Assembly: GCF_000521215.1 (NCBI RefSeq)
Contig: NZ_KI928920.1
Span: 62,201-103,240 of the forward strand
From: Labrenzia sp. DG1229
GTDB lineage: Bacteria; Pseudomonadota; Alphaproteobacteria; Rhizobiales; Stappiaceae
Length of the DNA: 41,040 nucleotides
Reading direction: 5' to 3'
Part shown: piece by piece, positions 40,331 through 41,040 of the stretch
Numbering within the stretch: position 1 is the stretch's first letter
Layout of the letters: each line of letters begins with the position of its first letter
Notes under the pieces: model-generated
Seen by the model: the letters and a program-made list of their open reading frames with translations, nothing else
What the model was told of the DNA's origin: nothing
Databases searched by the model: none
Position numbers and translations under genes: made by a program

Positions 40331-40853
40331 GTTCCACACGCCTGTTCTGCTGCGCTCGCATTTTCAAAGCAGCATGTCGTGTTTCTTGGGTTGCCCATTT
40401 GGCCCGGGAAACGTGTAGCAGCAGAGGTTCAAGGCTCTTCCGGTCCTCTTCTGACAATACGGGAAACCAGTTCACGGCAAGGGCTGCCCAATAGTCAGAG
40501 CCTTGCTTCATGCCTCCGGCCACAATCTCCTTAAAGGGGAACCCGGCTGTAACTTTCGACCGTGACGGATTGGCCGCTCGCAATTCAGCCAACACCTTTT
40601 TCACATCCTCAATCCTTGATTCCAACAATACAAGCGTGTGGTATGTCCCTTCCAAGGCACATATGTCCAGAAGTGCTTCGCTACCGCCTTCAACGACCCA
40701 AATTCCGTCTTCGGTAAAGCCGATGGCGGCTTTCCCGTTTCCCAAGTTTAAGACTGGCGTCCAACTCGTTCCTGCTGCGATGTTGACCAGTTTGGATGAA
40801 CTACTGCCGACAGAATCCAAAGTGTAACTCCATGTGATTATCGCAGCAAACAC
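40287..40853 (-). CDS. Hypothetical protein
   Basis: 188-residue protein of no recognised family, starting at ATG 40853 (MFAAIITWSYTLDSVGSSSS). The N-terminal half has alternating strands and glycines (AAIGFTEDGIWVVEGGS), then a helix (IEDVKKVLAELRAANP). The C-terminal half is helical and basic (SEEDRKSLEPLLLHVSRAKW, HAALKMRAQQNRR). The first residues could be a short hydrophobic segment, but no clear signal peptide is seen. It overlaps the 3' end of the convergent RDD gene by 44 bases. The reading frame looks protein-like, but its length and start are uncertain. Confidence 0.6.
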   Translation of the reverse strand: MFAAIITWSYTLDSVGSSSSKLVNIAAGTSWTPVLNLGNGKAAIGFTEDGIWVVEGGSEALLDICALEGTYHTLVLLESRIEDVKKVLAELRAANPSRSKVTAGFPFKEIVAGGMKQGSDYWAALAVNWFPVLSEEDRKSLEPLLLHVSRAKWATQETRHAALKMRAQQNRRVELTPARKNTAGDRQS

Positions 40854-40874
40854 GAGACCAAATTGACATGTATC

Positions 40875-41040
40875 TCAATTCAGCAACGCCAGAGAAAAAT
40901 TGAGCAAACCCGCGAACCCGACCCAGAGTGCGTAGGGGAGGAAGAGCGCCGCAGAAACACGATCCGCGCGCCAGTTATTTCCTACAAACAGAATAATCAA
41001 TATCAGCATCGCCGCGATCACGGCAAAGGCGGCCCATGTC
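40875..41040 (-). CDS. tspO: TspO/MBR family protein, C-terminal part (runs off the window)
   Basis: Only the last 54 codons are inside the window. They read TWAAFAVIAAMLILIILFVG, a turn with NNWRADRVSAALFLPY, then ALWVGFAGLLNFSLALLN and a stop. This is the fourth and fifth helix region of TspO, with the family end (LP-Y-x-x-W-V-x-F-A-x-x-L-N). TspO binds porphyrins and affects tetrapyrrole metabolism in alphaproteobacteria. Being so near hemB may be chance. The gene continues past 41040, so its start, neighbours and promoter cannot be judged. Confidence 0.85.
   Translation of the reverse strand, partial: TWAAFAVIAAMLILIILFVGNNWRADRVSAALFLPYALWVGFAGLLNFSLALLN

Overview
The window looks like chromosomal DNA of an alphaproteobacterium of the order Hyphomicrobiales (Rhizobiales), most likely a marine relative of Roseibium/Labrenzia/Stappia. 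This is inferred from gene content and order, not from any search. Supporting points are the nrdR-ribD-ribE-ribH-nusB-thiL order with glyA upstream, an LdtR-type MarR regulator next to an L,D-transpeptidase, the bamE / CBP3-like chaperone / DUF177 / plsX / fabH / ihfA / merR run, a HemB lacking the zinc cysteines, small DUF6898-like and DUF6163-like proteins, and a lysine-type (K+-insensitive) H+-pyrophosphatase. No tRNA, rRNA, CRISPR array, insertion sequence or phage gene was seen.

Layout. 1-11.9 kb is accessory-like: a membrane-bound class III adenylate/guanylate cyclase, a long gene-poor stretch with a strong minus-strand terminator (possible small RNA), a VPLPA-CTERM-type exported protein, a cluster of orphan small genes with a PAS-like protein, a cytochrome P450 broken by a single-base frameshift, an exported glycerophosphodiester phosphodiesterase, and two tandem paralogues of an uncharacterised DUF4261-like family. 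11.9-16.9 kb is core housekeeping: merR, ihfA, fabH, plsX, DUF177 and a cytochrome bc1 chaperone, all on the minus strand, then bamE on plus. 17.0-22.3 kb is a plus-strand glycan-type locus: methyltransferase, polytopic membrane protein, UDP-glucuronate decarboxylase, GtrB-like polyprenyl-phosphate glycosyltransferase and a small membrane protein, closed by a bidirectional terminator. 22.4-31.8 kb is core again: hppA, an MFS transporter, thiL, nusB, ribH, ribE, ribD, nrdR and glyA, all minus strand. 32.0-34.5 kb holds a DUF6898-like protein and the ldtP/ldtR cell-wall pair. 34.7-38.3 kb is a valine-degradation operon (acyl-CoA dehydrogenase, 3-hydroxyisobutyryl-CoA hydrolase, a DUF6163-like membrane protein, mmsB) with a LiuR-like palindrome in its promoter region. 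Divergent from it is hemB, then a frameshifted RDD membrane protein, an unknown gene, and the 3' end of tspO cut by the window edge.

How the genes work together. The rib genes make riboflavin and thus flavins, partly for the flavin-dependent acyl-CoA dehydrogenase. The valine operon converts isobutyryl-CoA through 3-hydroxyisobutyrate towards methylmalonate semialdehyde. plsX and fabH start phospholipid and fatty acid synthesis. ldtP, bamE and possibly the glycan locus act on the envelope. The parts that ordinary annotation explains least are the paired DUF4261-like genes, the UDP-xylose-type glycosylation locus, the orphan cluster at 3.8-5.4 kb and the putative small RNA near 2.3 kb. Two genes (P450 and RDD) each carry one apparent extra base, so either real pseudogenisation or read errors must be considered.
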